Part shown: positions 1 through 8,776 of the stretch, in pieces
Layout of the letters: every line of letters starts with the position of its first letter
Numbering within the stretch: position 1 is the first letter of the stretch
Origin: Euryarchaeota archaeon UBA552
GTDB taxonomy: Archaea; Thermoplasmatota; Poseidoniia; Poseidoniales; Thalassarchaeaceae
Direction: 5' to 3'
Length of the DNA stretch: 64,000 nucleotides
NCBI GenBank assembly: GCA_002499585.1
Contig: DAMH01000029.1
Span: 19,180-83,179, forward strand
Position numbers and translations under genes: made by a program
Notes under the pieces: model-generated
Told to the model about the DNA's origin: nothing
Database searches by the model: none
The model's input: the letters and a program-made list of their open reading frames with translations, nothing else

Positions 1-573
1 TGATCCTTTTAGTCTGGAGACATTTGACCTAACATCGTCCACAAGCATCTCCGCTCCTCCCCCCGGTAAACCAGTCATTCCTGCCTCTTTCAATTGTATC
101 AGAACTTCTATTGTGGTCAGGCCAGTCACATCAGATATTCCTTCTATCTCAATTGGTGAAAAGCAGTCTAGGGCTACAGTAGGATGCCTCCTTCTTAATT
201 CTGATAGGAGATCAAGATAATAATCAATTCCAAGATCGGGGTTTACCCCGCCTTGCATCAGGATTCGTGTACCACCAATCTCCTCAAGTTCTTTGATTCG
301 TTGGCTTATCTCGTCTACATCTTGAGTGTAAACTTCTGGGTGCCCGGGCGGCCTGTAGAAAGAGCAGAAATGACAATTTATTGTACATATGTTAGTATAA
401 TTGATATTCCTATCGACTAGATATGTTGCAATTCCTCCCGGGTTTAATTCTAGCCTCCTTCTGTTGGCGATCTCAAGAAGTTCGTAAAAAGGCATATTTT
501 CGTAAATTTCCAGGGCCTGATCTGGGCCAATTCTCTCTGCAAACGAGGATCCGTATAAGTTACTGATTGACAA
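1..573 (-). CDS. mqnC: Cyclic dehypoxanthine futalosine synthase (MqnC), 5' part, runs off the window
   Basis: Radical SAM enzyme of the futalosine route to menaquinone; the family closes the dehypoxanthine futalosine ring. About 191 residues are present and the frame stays open to base 1. The radical SAM cluster motif CTINCHFC (CxxxCxxC) is preceded by VDRNINYTN and followed by FYRPPGHPE, a combination typical of MqnC rather than CofG/CofH or MqnE; MQGGVNPDL and PGGGAEML also fit. The likely start is TTG at 573, immediately upstream of which lies the stop of the preceding peptidase gene (575-577), so the two are probably co-transcribed. The C-terminal part is outside the window. It is relevant to the cytochrome b operon at 50-56 kb, which needs a quinone. 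Confidence 0.82.
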   Translation of the reverse strand, partial: MSISNLYGSSFAERIGPDQALEIYENMPFYELLEIANRRRLELNPGGIATYLVDRNINYTNICTINCHFCSFYRPPGHPEVYTQDVDEISQRIKELEEIGGTRILMQGGVNPDLGIDYYLDLLSELRRRHPTVALDCFSPIEIEGISDVTGLTTIEVLIQLKEAGMTGLPGGGAEMLVDDVRSNVSRLKGS

Positions 574-574
574 A

Positions 575-1924
575 TTACACACCCGTACCTATAATCCTCT
601 CAAGATCCTCAACACTCTTGGGTGCTTTATCTGTCAAAACCACTGGGCCAGCATCAGTGATGAGGACGTCATCCTCTATCCTGACACCGATACCTGTGTA
701 GGTGTCGTTTACCTCCTTAACGTCGACCCATGAGGGGAAATACAACCCTGGCTCCACTGTTAAGATCATGCCAGATTCGAGTATCCTACCATCACCTACT
801 CCATCGGGCCTTGTTACACCTACATCGTGTACATCCAAGCCCAGGGAGTGGCTAGTTCCGTGCATGAAATACTTTCTGGACATTCCATCGAGGTTTTTCC
901 CCATAGCCTCTTCGTACGTACAATTCAAAATGCCCAATTCTATGAGTCCCATGGATATTGTCGACATGGCCGCTTTGTGGGGGTCCAGCCAATGATTCCC
1001 AACTTTGCATTCAAGTATTGCTTGGGTTTGGGCAGCCAATACCAACTCGTATATTTCCCTCTGAGCTTTGCTGAACTTGCCATTCACGGGCCATGTACGA
1101 GTGATGTCTGAAGCATAACCGTCTACCTCGCATCCGGCGTCGATTAGTACAAGTGACCCTTCGGTGATCTCCTCGTCATTCTTATGGTAATGTAGTATGG
1201 TTGCGTTGTCGCCGCCCGCTACTATGGATCCGTAACTCGGCTCAGCCAGATTTCGTGTGAACTCATGCTCTATCTCAGCCTGTATCATTTGTTCACTGGT
1301 ATCGCCTAGTGTTTGTTTCATAGCTCTGATATGGGCTTGGACGGCAACATTAGCTGCCTTTTTCATAATTTCGACCTCTGGATCCGATTTTCTCATTCTC
1401 ATCTCTGCTAAAAGGTTTGAAGGGTCCGATATGGAATCCGGCCCTATTCCTGTTACTGATCGCTTCCGATCTTTGTACCCTAATATCCTAGCTACACAAG
1501 CATCAAGCTCATCGTCCAATCCCTGTTGAAGGAATATGGTTTTTCTTTGTTTAATTTCTTGCTCAAGTTGTTCTATCCTAGTCGACCATGGAAATGCTTT
1601 GTCAACCGGCCAATGGGCTTGCGCATTTATCGTTCCCACTCTTTTTCCTTCCCATCTCTCAGCCAACTCGTCCCTCTCTCTGACAAATAGGGATGTAACC
1701 CATCGATCATCATCATATAAGGCACAGAATAATGAACAAGGCTCTTCCCAACCACTGAGATACAAGATATCAGAGGATGGCCTGTAGGGGTAATAGACAT
1801 CATTGGATCTTATCTTCATAGGATTCGTAGGGATCAGCAGGATTGAATCCGTGCTAAGTTGAGATAACAGTACACTCTGTCGACGGGTATACTCGTCATC
1901 ACCGAATACAGGTCCACTGTCCAT
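575..1924 (-). CDS. pepP: Xaa-Pro aminopeptidase, M24B family
   Basis: Cytosolic dinuclear-metal peptidase releasing N-terminal residues that precede proline. Residues 1-170 form the creatinase-like N-terminal domain and residues 180-449 the pita-bread catalytic domain. The metal ligands can be read as D262 and D273 (DAGCEVDGY...SDITRT), H359 (HGTSHSLGLDVHD), E391 (VEPGLY) and E417 (GVRIEDD). The 449-residue length matches bacterial-type PepP. ATG start at 1924. The downstream mqnC begins two bases after its stop. PepQ-type prolidase activity cannot be excluded from sequence alone. Confidence 0.93.
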   Translation of the reverse strand: MDSGPVFGDDEYTRRQSVLLSQLSTDSILLIPTNPMKIRSNDVYYPYRPSSDILYLSGWEEPCSLFCALYDDDRWVTSLFVRERDELAERWEGKRVGTINAQAHWPVDKAFPWSTRIEQLEQEIKQRKTIFLQQGLDDELDACVARILGYKDRKRSVTGIGPDSISDPSNLLAEMRMRKSDPEVEIMKKAANVAVQAHIRAMKQTLGDTSEQMIQAEIEHEFTRNLAEPSYGSIVAGGDNATILHYHKNDEEITEGSLVLIDAGCEVDGYASDITRTWPVNGKFSKAQREIYELVLAAQTQAILECKVGNHWLDPHKAAMSTISMGLIELGILNCTYEEAMGKNLDGMSRKYFMHGTSHSLGLDVHDVGVTRPDGVGDGRILESGMILTVEPGLYFPSWVDVKEVNDTYTGIGVRIEDDVLITDAGPVVLTDKAPKSVEDLERIIGTGV

Positions 1925-1964
1925 TAATATCTCCGGTTTCTAACTGATACTTGAGTATGTGGTC

Positions 1965-2792
1965 TCATTCAACTGTATTTGGTTTCCATTTTGGGATGTT
2001 GAAGTTTGTTCGTCTTCGGCGGTACAGAAAGGTAACAAAAAACAGTGAGATTATGGATAAGGATAGGTAAAGAAATGTCCGATCGCTTGAGTTGTCATCT
2101 TTTCTGAATTGGAATTTAAGAGTTTTCTGAGAGCCGTCATCATCCATAACCTCCAGTATGACGTCTCTGTGTTCATATTCACCTAATGGCCACTCCTGAA
2201 TGGTGTGTACACAGCCTTCCAGCCATATATTTTGGTCTAGATACCAATTACAACTAATTCCCCCCTCGTCACCAGAGTTGGTCGCTAAAGCCATGATCAT
2301 CCAAGGGCCCTCATCTTCTGGAATTCCTATCCTTGAATTTTCACCTATTGTAAAATCACCTATTGATGCTGAAATAACAGGTTCTGTGTCTATTATTCTA
2401 ATCTCCCTCTCAAGTGTGGCAGAATTCATCGAAGTATCGTAGACAGTCAACCTGATTTTGTACGTTCCTGCAACGTTGATATTCATGGTGGCACTAGAAT
2501 CGTTCTCATCATATGTGATTGGGGCGTCTGTCGGACCTCGCATTGCGGTCCAAACATAACGAAGTGGCTCATAGGTATCAGGATCATAACTCATCGATCC
2601 GTCAAGTAAAAGAGGTGCAGATTGCTCATTCTGATCATAGTTTAATTCAAAAATTGGTATTGGAGGTGTGGTGTCATCTTCAGTCTGTTCACCAAGGACT
2701 CCAATGGGCATCATGATGCTGATCGCGAGTGCAGACAAGACAGTGAACGTTCTGATGGTGTGATAGCAAATCCTCACGGTGATAGGTTTCAC
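1965..2792 (-). CDS. Secreted, membrane-anchored protein with PKD-like domain
   Basis: 275 residues with an N-terminal hydrophobic signal (about residues 12-35), an extracytoplasmic beta-rich region and a C-terminal transmembrane helix (about 240-258) followed by an RRRR stop-transfer and a short basic tail. The segment with LLLDGSMSYDPD, YVWTA and GTYKIRLTVYD is the classic spacing of a PKD/Ig-like repeat, a surface adhesion or spacer fold. No catalytic motif is visible. The same architecture (signal, beta domains, one C-terminal helix) recurs in several neighbours (4894, 20874, 31332). Precise function unknown. Confidence 0.72.
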   Translation of the reverse strand: MKPITVRICYHTIRTFTVLSALAISIMMPIGVLGEQTEDDTTPPIPIFELNYDQNEQSAPLLLDGSMSYDPDTYEPLRYVWTAMRGPTDAPITYDENDSSATMNINVAGTYKIRLTVYDTSMNSATLEREIRIIDTEPVISASIGDFTIGENSRIGIPEDEGPWMIMALATNSGDEGGISCNWYLDQNIWLEGCVHTIQEWPLGEYEHRDVILEVMDDDGSQKTLKFQFRKDDNSSDRTFLYLSLSIISLFFVTFLYRRRRTNFNIPKWKPNTVE

Positions 2793-2822
2793 ATTCTGCC
2801 TATGAAGACAACGCCTACTTGT

Positions 2823-3884
2823 TTACCTGTCAGATATTTGCATTTGCCATGAAATTTCATCTATCCTGAGTGTCAAGTCCTCTCTCGAGAGTATTGATTG
2901 TCCATCCTGCGAAGCGAGTATGCAGTCACATGCCGCACTTGCCAGAATAGATGATTCTACAAGGTCATGACCACAACCGAGTGCAAAGGCAATTGCAGAA
3001 GCCGCGGCATCGTGCAATCCTATTTGTTGCCGTGGATTGGTGACCGATGTTTGAGTGAAAACCTCTCTGCCATCAGAGTGGTAGAGTGTAACTCCCGCAT
3101 TCCCACCGAGGACCAAAATAGCGCCCCAGTCATACTCTTGTACCAAGGTCATTGCTGCATCTCTGGATGTTTCTTGACCCATTCTTCTTCTCAAGAGGTC
3201 TAATCCTCTCCTTTCGAAAATAACTATTGTAGAACCTCCGCATCTGTCAAGACCAGTGAGCTTTGGGTCCATAATTATCGGAACTTTGTGTTTTTTGGCC
3301 TCATTTATGAGTGATTCTGCGACGTCTCTGTTAATGACCCCCCTGTCATAATCGGAGATCACCAAGGCGGAAGATCCTTTGATATCGGCTACTGCGTTTG
3401 CGGAGATGGATCTAGAGATTTCTTCTGGGATGCCATGACTGTCCTCTATGTCTGCTTGAAGTAGAATCTGTGGCCTATCTAACAAACTCTCACGTGAGGC
3501 GAAGTACCTAATCTTCACCATGGTAGAGTGGTTTTGAATTTCCTTTAGACCGGTAGTCTTTACTCCTAAATTACTCAATTTGTCGATAATGACGTTTCCT
3601 TCTCTGTCGGAACCAATAGCGGCATGAAAATCTACGGATATTCCCAACGACGTAAGGCTTTGAGCAATATGCGCAGCAGCACCGGCATTCTCCTCCGTCC
3701 TCATTATTTTTATTACTGGAACGGGAGCAGTGTTGTTTAGATTATTTGCAAATCCGTGATGATATCTGTCCAACATGACATCCCCAATAAGCACGACCCT
3801 CTCGGAGTCTGATGTGCGAAGCGTTTCTGATAGGCTTTTGAGGATGGATTTCCTCTCATCTGCAGTCAATGCTGGTTGGTCCAC
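2823..3884 (-). CDS. PfkB-family sugar kinase, RfaE1/HldE kinase-like, with altered anion-hole motif
   Basis: Ribokinase-fold protein of 353 residues. The N-terminus (VVLIGDVMLDRYHHG, then PVPVIKI and EENAGAAAHIA) matches the kinase half of the heptose-7-phosphate kinase family, including the GD-x-MLD-x-Y start and the Gly/Ala-rich first PfkB signature. SALVISDYDRG and IIMDPK also match. In the second PfkB signature the usual GAGD is replaced by GLHD: the catalytic Asp is kept but the two residues forming the anion hole differ. No nucleotidyltransferase (RfaE2) half is present. Substrate unknown; heptose is only a family-based guess. Confidence 0.8.
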   Translation of the reverse strand: MDQPALTADERKSILKSLSETLRTSDSERVVLIGDVMLDRYHHGFANNLNNTAPVPVIKIMRTEENAGAAAHIAQSLTSLGISVDFHAAIGSDREGNVIIDKLSNLGVKTTGLKEIQNHSTMVKIRYFASRESLLDRPQILLQADIEDSHGIPEEISRSISANAVADIKGSSALVISDYDRGVINRDVAESLINEAKKHKVPIIMDPKLTGLDRCGGSTIVIFERRGLDLLRRRMGQETSRDAAMTLVQEYDWGAILVLGGNAGVTLYHSDGREVFTQTSVTNPRQQIGLHDAAASAIAFALGCGHDLVESSILASAACDCILASQDGQSILSREDLTLRIDEISWQMQISDR

Positions 3885-3909
3885 GATACTACCTCGTCAT
3901 ACCTAATGG

Positions 3910-4920
3910 ATGAGTGTTTGGTTTAACCGACTAATCAAAGTGGGGTGGTTGACTGGCACATCCATGGCAGATATCGGAAGTCACTCTATTCATGTCCAAT
4001 CTAAGAAATGGTGGGATCGGTCAGCTCTGGGGATGCCCACCAAAGAAGGTCTGACATTAGGACCTGTAGATATTCTATATTGCCATTTGCACAGGGGTAT
4101 GAAATTACCCTCCTCAAACTGGTTCGAGGATATTCTTGAGATCAGGCCCACTATAATTTCTGAATGCTTAGTAGATCAGGCCCTTAGAAGCCCCGGTAAC
4201 AAGGTAGTTTGGTACGACCATTTTGATGATATTAGTCATGAGCATTCAAAAAATTCCACAGCACTCAGATGGGATTCTAACAAACACCCCAGCAAGTTTA
4301 GCCCGGACGCCGAGGTCAGATGGTTTCATTCTCGCACTGAATTCGACGCGTCAGACCTGTTAAATTGGTCAGACGAGGTAAACCAATCCGGTAGAATAGC
4401 CGAGGTAATGGTTGTAGATGACGATCTGGATGTCGTTTGTTACAGGGTAAAGGAGATAGACCCAAGTGGGGTATTCGATTCAACAAGGCATGATAAAGAA
4501 AACAGCATCAAAATCGACAGTGGCACGTCATGGTCGAAGGGAGAACAACTCAATAATCAACACCCAAGTTTCCTGAACGGTGTTTTACTGGATGAGCACC
4601 ACTCGGATTTACCGGTTTACTCGGAAGGGAGCATGGTATACGAGGATCTGTTAGAACGTCGTCTATTCGTAAAATCAGGTTTCAAATACGGAGTCAGGTG
4701 GAGAGCATATGAAAATGGATCTTACGATGGTCATGCCCCATGGCTAGTGTGTCACCCCGATGCCATCCCCACAAATTGGATTTCAGCGTGCCAGGGTTCA
4801 CGCCTCGCTTCAGGTGTCAGCAAAACAATGTTGTTGCCTATCATTGATGGGACCAGGATAAGGTACCTAGCAGTGTTGAGGCCGCCTTCGAATTCAAGGT
4901 GGAATTCGGTTAGAAGGTGA
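3910..4920 (+). CDS. endA: tRNA-splicing endonuclease (EndA-like)
   Basis: Cleaves bulge-helix-bulge introns in tRNA and rRNA precursors. The C-terminal half carries the catalytic triad in the usual order: Y260 in SGFKYG, H275 in DGHAPWLV and K305 in GVSKTMLLP. VYEDLLERRLFVKSGFKYG is the hallmark start of the catalytic domain. The 336-residue length suggests a two-repeat subunit (a degenerate N-half with GPVDILYCHL, like LSLxEALYL, plus the catalytic C-half). Residues of about 105-235 are poorly conserved and Asp/Ser-rich. ATG at 3910 is used; ATG at 3964 is an alternative start that fits the family N-terminus well. The 3' end overlaps the convergent M6 protease gene by 27 bases. Neither tRNA in the window has an intron. 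Confidence 0.86.
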   Translation: MSVWFNRLIKVGWLTGTSMADIGSHSIHVQSKKWWDRSALGMPTKEGLTLGPVDILYCHLHRGMKLPSSNWFEDILEIRPTIISECLVDQALRSPGNKVVWYDHFDDISHEHSKNSTALRWDSNKHPSKFSPDAEVRWFHSRTEFDASDLLNWSDEVNQSGRIAEVMVVDDDLDVVCYRVKEIDPSGVFDSTRHDKENSIKIDSGTSWSKGEQLNNQHPSFLNGVLLDEHHSDLPVYSEGSMVYEDLLERRLFVKSGFKYGVRWRAYENGSYDGHAPWLVCHPDAIPTNWISACQGSRLASGVSKTMLLPIIDGTRIRYLAVLRPPSNSRWNSVRR

Positions 4921-6933
4921 ATCATCGACAAGCTCATACCCGTTGTTCCCACTTCTCGAGTGGGAACCCTCATGATGTCTTCTCATATTTTTTGACGTAG
5001 AGATTAACAGAAGCAACAGGGCAATGCTGATGCCATTTGCAGGTGTAGATAACCAGCCTATAATGGGAAGATCCTGGAGGCGATTTTCAGTATACAATAT
5101 AAACGGGACTCTTGACTCTAAACCGTTGTTATCGATGAGGATGATTTCTCCCCTAGCTATCATGCCCGGGGATAGCAGACCGTTGGGTGACACTTTCAAC
5201 GGGAACGCGTTTTCACTAGGTGAAATTGTTACAGCCTCTGAAGATGTTACTACCTGAGAAGCTGGACCGTCTATAACCAAGCTATAGGTTACTGAGCCGT
5301 CGCCGACCATACCGACTTCGAAATTAAGGTCTGTCACACCGGTCGAGTCCACATCAAATTCCAATAGTTTGTCATCCAGTTTGTGCTGAACAGTGTACCA
5401 ACGGGAGCTCACGTCTATTACCTGATTAGTGGAACCATCCTCGTTGATACACACTATCTCAGTGTTCATCATCCCCTTAGCTCTGTTTGTCTCGCTATTA
5501 TCTAGTATCATCAGAGAATAATTTCCAGCATCATAAGAAACTGTATCCTGGATCCTGTCCTGTGTGTTTTGAGACCACGTGGATTCTATTTCCAGTATAC
5601 ATGGACTGTAGAGAGTGATGTCTACGTTCAAAGTTTGATCGGGGAGTAAGATTATTGGTGCTCTTGGAAACATGGCTTCTAAGGTATTATTTCCGGGATT
5701 GAACTCAAATGAAGCAAATTCATTATTGACATCGGTTATCTCAATTGTCCAAGGGACGAGTTTTCCTGTAGAGTCTCTCACCCTGACTCCTGTAGATCCT
5801 AGAAATGAGTCAACTTGGAACGTATCTGTGTACTCACCGTCATTATCGCCTAATATCAATGCGTCATTTCCATCAGACTCTATGATGTAACTCCACGGAA
5901 ACAGAGGATTAGAGTTTAGCATGTTGCCATCGGGATCTCCATTCAGTGTGTCTTGGTATTCAACGAGTATTCCAGACCCTGGCAGACCTGAGTCAAAACC
6001 TTCGCCATTCCGAAATGTCAGCCAGATAGACTCTGTTTCTGATATTCTAACTTGGTATACGGACCCGTTTTCGGAATATGGGGAAAGAATGTATGTTTTC
6101 TTGATTTCGGTATTTACCAGACCGACTTCTCTTAGGGGGTCTATCAGTGTGAGTGTCGATGCAGATGGAAGGGCAGGCGTTTCTCCAGCCCCATTCCAGT
6201 TACCACTGGCCATAATACCCCAGTCACCTACACCATTCCAGTCTCTTGTGGGGGAGTCGCCATGGACGTCGTACAGATCTAGGCCGCCCATTTGGTGAAG
6301 TACCTCATGTACGATGGTACCCAATCCAGATTTTGTTGATGAGATAGCATAATGATCGAAAGTTATTGACCCCTTGTCCACAGGGTTTTCAAGGTGTGAA
6401 AAGTGACTCCAAATGGAATCAGGGCCTCCACCGGTTTCTTGTGCCTCCTCACCGATCAACAATATCACCCTGTCAAGAATTCCGTCATTATTAAGATCGA
6501 ATTCTTCTAGGTTATCCAGGTCTATGGTTTGAAATACTTCAACAACGAGGTCTTGAACCCGATAATCACGTTCTGGATTATCGGTTCCGTACCAACTCAT
6601 CTCATGAAGAGTTGTGATAGGGGCTGATACGTAATATGATAGTGATGACCTACCGGCACTGGCCTGCCGTATATACTCTGAAGCACCCTTTTCTCCTTCC
6701 ATAATATCAGTTATTGATGTTGCTGATACAGAATCTTGTGATCCTACATTGGTCTTGAAATGTACGGGTATTATCAACCACTTTTCTTCATTCTGGAGTG
6801 GGAGTAAATCGGATTCTTCTGCATAGACAGGAGATCGTGATGCAACCAAATCGTTGATGATGGCAGAGTTAGCTTGGACCACAATCAGCAATAGAATGAG
6901 GCCGCCGGCTGATAGCGCATTGATTCTATCCAC
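4894..6933 (-). CDS. Secreted M6-family (immune inhibitor A-like) zinc metalloprotease
   Basis: 679 residues with an N-terminal signal helix (about 8-24), a catalytic domain and beta-rich C-terminal domains ending in a transmembrane helix (about 635-650) and a cytosolic tail. The zinc site HEVLHQMGGLDLYD (H209, E210, H213) and the flanking GVGDWGIMASGNWNG, which supplies the Met-turn region, identify the M6 family. NNDGILDRVILL upstream is also typical. It probably degrades extracellular protein, in line with a protein-degrading heterotroph. It lies upstream of tatC in the reverse direction, but the signal has no twin-arginine, so Sec export is likely. Confidence 0.88.
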   Translation of the reverse strand: MDRINALSAGGLILLLIVVQANSAIINDLVASRSPVYAEESDLLPLQNEEKWLIIPVHFKTNVGSQDSVSATSITDIMEGEKGASEYIRQASAGRSSLSYYVSAPITTLHEMSWYGTDNPERDYRVQDLVVEVFQTIDLDNLEEFDLNNDGILDRVILLIGEEAQETGGGPDSIWSHFSHLENPVDKGSITFDHYAISSTKSGLGTIVHEVLHQMGGLDLYDVHGDSPTRDWNGVGDWGIMASGNWNGAGETPALPSASTLTLIDPLREVGLVNTEIKKTYILSPYSENGSVYQVRISETESIWLTFRNGEGFDSGLPGSGILVEYQDTLNGDPDGNMLNSNPLFPWSYIIESDGNDALILGDNDGEYTDTFQVDSFLGSTGVRVRDSTGKLVPWTIEITDVNNEFASFEFNPGNNTLEAMFPRAPIILLPDQTLNVDITLYSPCILEIESTWSQNTQDRIQDTVSYDAGNYSLMILDNSETNRAKGMMNTEIVCINEDGSTNQVIDVSSRWYTVQHKLDDKLLEFDVDSTGVTDLNFEVGMVGDGSVTYSLVIDGPASQVVTSSEAVTISPSENAFPLKVSPNGLLSPGMIARGEIILIDNNGLESRVPFILYTENRLQDLPIIGWLSTPANGISIALLLLLISTSKNMRRHHEGSHSRSGNNGYELVDDSPSNRIPP

Positions 6934-6969
6934 AGACGTTGGGTCGGTTTGCCTGACTTTAACACGACC

Positions 6970-7710
6970 CTATTTTGTATCCAAGGGGAGTGTAATTCCA
7001 TGTGAATTATTTATTGTGAGCTTCAATAAGGCTCTTGACAGGGATTCTGCGAGTAGTGCGTTTAGTAGGATTAATGTTACTTTGATGCCTTCGAAGTCTT
7101 CTGAAAGTAAGACCCATGTCATTCCTGCGAAAATGATGTGTATCCTCAATCGCACGCCATCTAAGATATCATGATCCTGAGTCAAGGCCCTAGCGGAACA
7201 CAAGGCGCTGGTGAGTATGATAAACATGGTTAGCAACCATGATATTGTAACTCCGATCGAGGCTATTGAAATCGGATTGATCGCCACTCTAACACCTTCG
7301 ACTCCGTCTAGTGTAACTATTTTTGCAGTTATCTCAGGAGTATAGTATACGATGAGGGCAATTGAGGATATTATTATCAAAGATGTTGTGGACATTATGT
7401 TTCTGATCAAGATTTGTTCATGCTCCAGAAGGCCAGGTTGGATAAATTTGTACAATCCGTAGGATAGTAAAGGGAAAGCTAAGATGACGCCGGTCAATAT
7501 TGAGGCTGACCAACGCAGAACATACCAATCATATGGCGAGTATACAGCCAATTCAGAATTAGTGTGAAGCTGAAAGGATTCTGCCCAATTGAATAGGAGA
7601 TCAGTAATGTAAAACGAGGCTATCAGGGTGAGTAGCGAGGCCATCACCACAGAGGGAATGATCGCCCTCCTGAGATCTGATATGTGACCTCGAATACTCA
7701 GCTCGTCCAT
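6970..7710 (-). CDS. tatC: Twin-arginine translocase subunit TatC
   Basis: 246-residue polytopic membrane protein with about six predicted helices. The N-terminal HISDLRRAI corresponds to the signal-peptide-recognising HLxELRxR motif of TatC, and FIQPGLLEHEQ matches the conserved FxxPGLxxxE in the first cytoplasmic loop. It exports folded proteins bearing RR signals. One plausible client in this window is the Rieske protein at 51525, whose N-terminus carries NRRDFM. No TatA gene is visible in the window. It sits 15 bases downstream of the GCSCH protein gene on the same strand, so the two probably share a transcript. Confidence 0.88.
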   Translation of the reverse strand: MDELSIRGHISDLRRAIIPSVVMASLLTLIASFYITDLLFNWAESFQLHTNSELAVYSPYDWYVLRWSASILTGVILAFPLLSYGLYKFIQPGLLEHEQILIRNIMSTTSLIIISSIALIVYYTPEITAKIVTLDGVEGVRVAINPISIASIGVTISWLLTMFIILTSALCSARALTQDHDILDGVRLRIHIIFAGMTWVLLSEDFEGIKVTLILLNALLAESLSRALLKLTINNSHGITLPLDTK

Positions 7711-7725
7711 CTTTTGATTAACCTC

Positions 7726-8724
7726 TTACATCATGTCCCCGGCTTTGACAGGAGCCCTTGCTGCTAATATTGTCCTGTAGACTCCATATAACGCCCAGGC
7801 GGCGCAGAAATAGGCGACGCCGGTAAGGAACCAATTATTGCCATCTGCGGTCCAGTTTACGGCGATGTAGAGAGATAGGATAGCTGCGATGCTGCGTCTG
7901 AACGCCTGAGGGTAGGCCAGTTCCATTGCAAGTGGTTCGGGGCCCTCACCGTACCGCCTTTCTAGTAGCTCTCGCTGGAACACTGCACCTACAATCAAGG
8001 CTACGAGTGATGCCCAGTATAGTTGGTTTCCATTGGAGAAGACAGATTCTGCTATTCTGGCTTGCCTTTCCTGCTCCTCCGCTTCGGGGGATTCTTCGAT
8101 TAGGAATAGCGCATCATATGCGCCAACGGATATTGTCCTAGTTTCTAGCGTGGCCGAGGTGTCGTCTTGTTGTATAGTCTCGGGGGCATTGATTGTGAAT
8201 GATAGCATGTTCCAATAATCGTCATCACCGGGTGCTCCATCTCCATTTACAGAGTTACCCGCTATCCAGAAATGAATGTCCCCGCTATCTTCTGACGGTG
8301 CTGTCCAAGTGAGGTCCCATACTCCTGTGTCAGATGTCTCAGAATGTGAGACGTCTTTGTTGCTGTCTTCGGCTATTCTGAGGTTCTGTTCATCATCCCA
8401 GGAAAACGTTCCTATTTCCCCCGATGTTATTACAAAACCTGCCTTAACATTGCCATCGTCGCCTGCTAGGACATGCGCGTCTGCTACTTTGATAGTAAAA
8501 TCATAGTCCTCTGATGGATTGTATTGTATCGGAACACCTGTAATCATGATCACTGCGCGATCTGAGATCTGTCCATTGTTGTGGCAACTGCAACCATATT
8601 CGGCGGTTGGGTTTCCATCGCCGTTCAGATAGGGGGGACCCCCGCTGTTGGCTAGTGCTGGGAGTGACAAAAGGCCGATTATGACCAAAGCTAGGCCTGT
8701 TCTCCTTAGCAGTCTATTTCCCAT
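7726..8724 (-). CDS. Reeler-like (choice-of-anchor V type) membrane protein with GCSCH motif
   Basis: 332 residues: signal helix (about 9-26), an extracytoplasmic domain opening with GCSCH (C45, C47, H48), and three C-terminal transmembrane helices (about 238-330). The domain motif VNGDGAP followed by WNMLS is shared almost exactly with the protein at 50273-51082 in the respiratory operon, so the two are paralogues in one window. CxCH resembles a cut-down haem c attachment site, but canonical CxxCH is absent; metal or haem binding is inference. Position between tatC and the transhydrogenase genes suggests a membrane redox role. Confidence 0.72.
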   Translation of the reverse strand: MGNRLLRRTGLALVIIGLLSLPALANSGGPPYLNGDGNPTAEYGCSCHNNGQISDRAVIMITGVPIQYNPSEDYDFTIKVADAHVLAGDDGNVKAGFVITSGEIGTFSWDDEQNLRIAEDSNKDVSHSETSDTGVWDLTWTAPSEDSGDIHFWIAGNSVNGDGAPGDDDYWNMLSFTINAPETIQQDDTSATLETRTISVGAYDALFLIEESPEAEEQERQARIAESVFSNGNQLYWASLVALIVGAVFQRELLERRYGEGPEPLAMELAYPQAFRRSIAAILSLYIAVNWTADGNNWFLTGVAYFCAAWALYGVYRTILAARAPVKAGDMM

Positions 8725-8776
8725 ACTTATTCCTCTTCCTCAGACCCACATAATCGTTCCTCGTCTAGTTTGATAA

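Noticed and set aside
8577..8591. GCSCH as a true haem c binding site
   Set aside because: The spacing is CxCH, not CxxCH, so haem c attachment cannot be claimed; kept only as a hypothesis.
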